Shown here in pieces: positions 22,401-23,335 of a stretch of 23,335 bases of DNA (its first letter is position 1; every line of letters starts with the position of its first letter). Source of the DNA: an uncultured Collinsella sp. (GTDB lineage Bacteria > Actinomycetota > Coriobacteriia > Coriobacteriales > Coriobacteriaceae); assembly GCA_902470905.1 (NCBI GenBank), contig CABRIC010000032.1:1-23335 (forward strand), read 5' to 3'. Position numbers and translations under genes: made by a program. The notes beneath the pieces were generated by a model that was not told where the DNA came from, searched no databases, and saw only the letters and a list, made by a program, of their open reading frames with translations.

Positions 22401-23335
22401 GTGTAGGTGTGCGGGACGGTCAGATCGACATCGGCAGGGAGTGTATAGCTTGGGTCACGGCTTACGCGGACCTCAACCGTGGACCCATCGGCGGCCTGCT
22501 TGTTTTCGTACCAGCCCAGGAAGCGATACCCATCGGGCAGCTTGCCGCCCTCGGACAGGGGCGTACCGTCCGTGTCGCGCACCTGTACCGTGTAGACGCC
22601 GGTGCCGTCCCCGGCAGTCTGGACGTCGACTTTGGTTTTGCCAACGCCGTCACGTAGGGTCTCATTGTCGATTTTGTCCTGCTCATTGCCCTCGAACACC
22701 GTCATGATGTTCGATACGTAGTCGCTGTACACGGGATAAAAATCGGTGGGGCCGACCACGGCAATCTCGCTGCCCGCGGGATAGAATACTCCCTTGTTTT
22801 TCAGATCAGCCAGCTGATCTGAGGTAATGGCAGTATAGGCGCCATTCATGCTCTTATCGGCGTTCGGCTGCGTGGTCCATCCAATAAACGTCGCGGTAGG
22901 CGGCAAGCCGCCGCGATCCGCGGGGGCAGCCGGCGTCAAACCGACGCCATAGCGGTACCAGTCCGTGGACGGATCGTGTGCCTTGCCGTCTTTCCAATCA
23001 AGCGTCTCGCCCTTAACGTTATAGAACAGCACCTGCGCCTCGTATGAAGCGATAAAGAGATCATTGCCCTTGAAGCCCTCACTCTCGGCATGATCCTTGC
23101 CGTTGTCGGCAGTGTAGATAGAGGTCGCCTCGTGCTTCGTGTTGTCCTGAACGCGCTTGCCATCCCTCACAGCAGCATCATCGGTCTTGCCATCAAACCA
23201 GCTGTTGTCTTGTCCGATTCGGTTCACACGCACATCGGGCTCGCGGAACCAGCCCATAAAGCGGTAGCCGCCGTTCGCCTCGCTCAGCCCCTCAGGCTTT
23301 GCGGAGGTCTCCTGCTTGAACGTCACCGATGTATC
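19436..23335 (-). CDS. Giant InlB-repeat surface protein, 5' partial
   Basis: The frame is open to the window end (23335), giving 1299 visible residues with the start and signal peptide outside. About eight beta-grasp modules of the InlB B-repeat (Listeria-Bacteroides) type can be seen, marked by aromatic-x-GW motifs: YRFMGW (near residue 22), FIGW (148), YRFLGW (271), YKFLGW (572), FAGW (782), YDFVGW (876), plus weaker ones near 450 and 1009. Several end in YPVY. After about residue 1080 the architecture changes to pilin/SpaA-like beta domains (FRFKVTKT, AAPAGDYTVVEDTAW) ending in TCVNTRAKDKW. The C-terminus (ENGTLRRED) has no sorting motif or membrane helix, so anchoring must come from partners or another mechanism. 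The family serves as adhesins or extracellular scaffolds. It heads the coupled cassette with the TasA-like and LAATG genes. Base composition falls around 21850-22350. Confidence 0.85.
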   Translation of the reverse strand, partial: DTSVTFKQETSAKPEGLSEANGGYRFMGWFREPDVRVNRIGQDNSWFDGKTDDAAVRDGKRVQDNTKHEATSIYTADNGKDHAESEGFKGNDLFIASYEAQVLFYNVKGETLDWKDGKAHDPSTDWYRYGVGLTPAAPADRGGLPPTATFIGWTTQPNADKSMNGAYTAITSDQLADLKNKGVFYPAGSEIAVVGPTDFYPVYSDYVSNIMTVFEGNEQDKIDNETLRDGVGKTKVDVQTAGDGTGVYTVQVRDTDGTPLSEGGKLPDGYRFLGWYENKQAADGSTVEVRVSRDPSYTLPADVDLTVPHTYTARFEYRVDYYVRAYANDEYTNSELLCSVWNEYETPFNDQVGTSYVRENVVHWGSKHVNHGDRNAYKEGSCAEGYYDNNTLIVAPMSAYSHNVRNDTGADTLKNVLVDTDFPGSGTFDEEKVINALQYTFKPSSDRYSLKFWTLERIGGRWTYLNTPEKKNTVKASINYTSKYRMRAMVTTRVDFYKKDGTVCKETTRRYESNLLQKKSGEEDPHYTYKYPFIYTNDTVDKNSGGDSDTIENPDLTLESSPTEADMAVLGYKFLGWISTAEVKKDSAVWKYIYDVASDPYVTSNPEKAAPYLATDDSKVTQCQDAYPVYAKYDVNYTTNLHRAGFDGTDKVNVPRYDIDPVINAGTDPATATVTPDIETTVYKSGGELYKLNKVEIELPNGEVKELEPNGGNSYSYPVEPGGTYTFVAYYSPLAVVYHLNAKDVDGKVAQQGDSLGSLKDGIPLPTYNIGDIDAATNAYNVFAGWTETKPAVGSGYVVWSDGLPMVNKNTVVKAPMELYPVYRPSAVKVQSNIDGNLENPGSVRSLSRTDSGDQISLEVKAAIEVVDKDGTKYDFVGWSRDYESDGKYTLMTDDEKYPLEGSEPFESVTYTAVYKIAPHKVRYHGVDGSVIFTATVDLDDERATGAGFVHDVDVPKMDEGGNPVFDDKGDPVMEQKSVAYDPDAYSKIVAQLDERAATSGDVRELFLEWRYVGADGTAKSWNGFKGEPITGDMDLYPVTYCVTANDTSDAANPVAMTAKLKWLLDPTAANTVDDNADKAPFKVCFAEPFMGTQLTVTVKQASYGPNASVTEKPVNGKLVSLYSLGSGNGSFDLANRLDSKTTGEGEQDDGNAVFNFDQTHALTIAKKTTDASAMGQTFRFKVTKTAEGASSETRMVEVKVDKTQQENGETWYVGSVQLAAPAGDYTVVEDTAWAWRYQGELSTPGKAPGKSAELTISSASSAGDTVVTCVNTRAKDKWVDGGSRAKNVWENGTLRRED

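Overview
The window is a 23.3 kb stretch of GC-rich bacterial chromosome. Its gene content is that of a Gram-positive actinobacterium: a lipoteichoic-acid-synthase-like enzyme, a surface protein with an LAATG sorting signal, a TasA/SipW-type exported protein and InlB-type repeat modules. Protein style and interspersed palindromes look most like Collinsella or a close relative in the Coriobacteriia. That assignment is inference, since there is no rRNA gene here.

Layout. Bases 1-2248 (+) hold the 3' part of an OFA-type major facilitator transporter and a Gfo/Idh/MocA oxidoreductase, probably one catabolic operon. A terminator and a 160-bp inverted-repeat element follow. Bases 2658-4805 (+) encode Tex. 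Bases 5064-6789 (-) hold a small transaldolase-family enzyme and a Cof-type HAD phosphatase. Divergent from these, 6865-9423 (+) encodes a fused RlmL/RlmK 23S rRNA methyltransferase whose RlmL half has lost its catalytic motifs. Bases 9519-14259 (-) form a potassium locus transcribed in the order kup, a small one-helix membrane protein, a kdpD-like kinase lacking the usual N-terminal sensor half, and kdpE. A nitroreductase (-) lies divergent to an LtaS-like membrane sulfatase (15508-17808, +). A 355-base gene-free stretch with strong inverted repeats follows. Bases 18164-23335 (-) are a cell-surface operon: a giant InlB-repeat adhesin-like protein (5' end outside the window), a TasA-like exported protein and an LAATG-anchored protein, nearly abutting one another.

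How the genes work together. The kup/kdpDE arrangement suggests a potassium-responsive two-component system beside, and perhaps controlling, a Kup transporter; no kdpFABC is visible. The three surface genes are coupled, with each ribosome binding site inside or against the preceding gene. The giant protein has no sorting signal of its own, so the small partners may assemble or anchor it. Several gene borders carry palindromic or inverted-repeat elements of different families (2417-2576, 9429-9493, 11891-11943, 14383-14417, 17836-17965, 18021-18043), some of which probably also act as terminators.

No tRNA, rRNA, CRISPR array, insertion-sequence transposase or phage gene was found. The best candidates for something new are the catalytically degenerate RlmL domain, the kup-kdpDE operon with a short KdpD and a small membrane protein, and the coupled surface operon.
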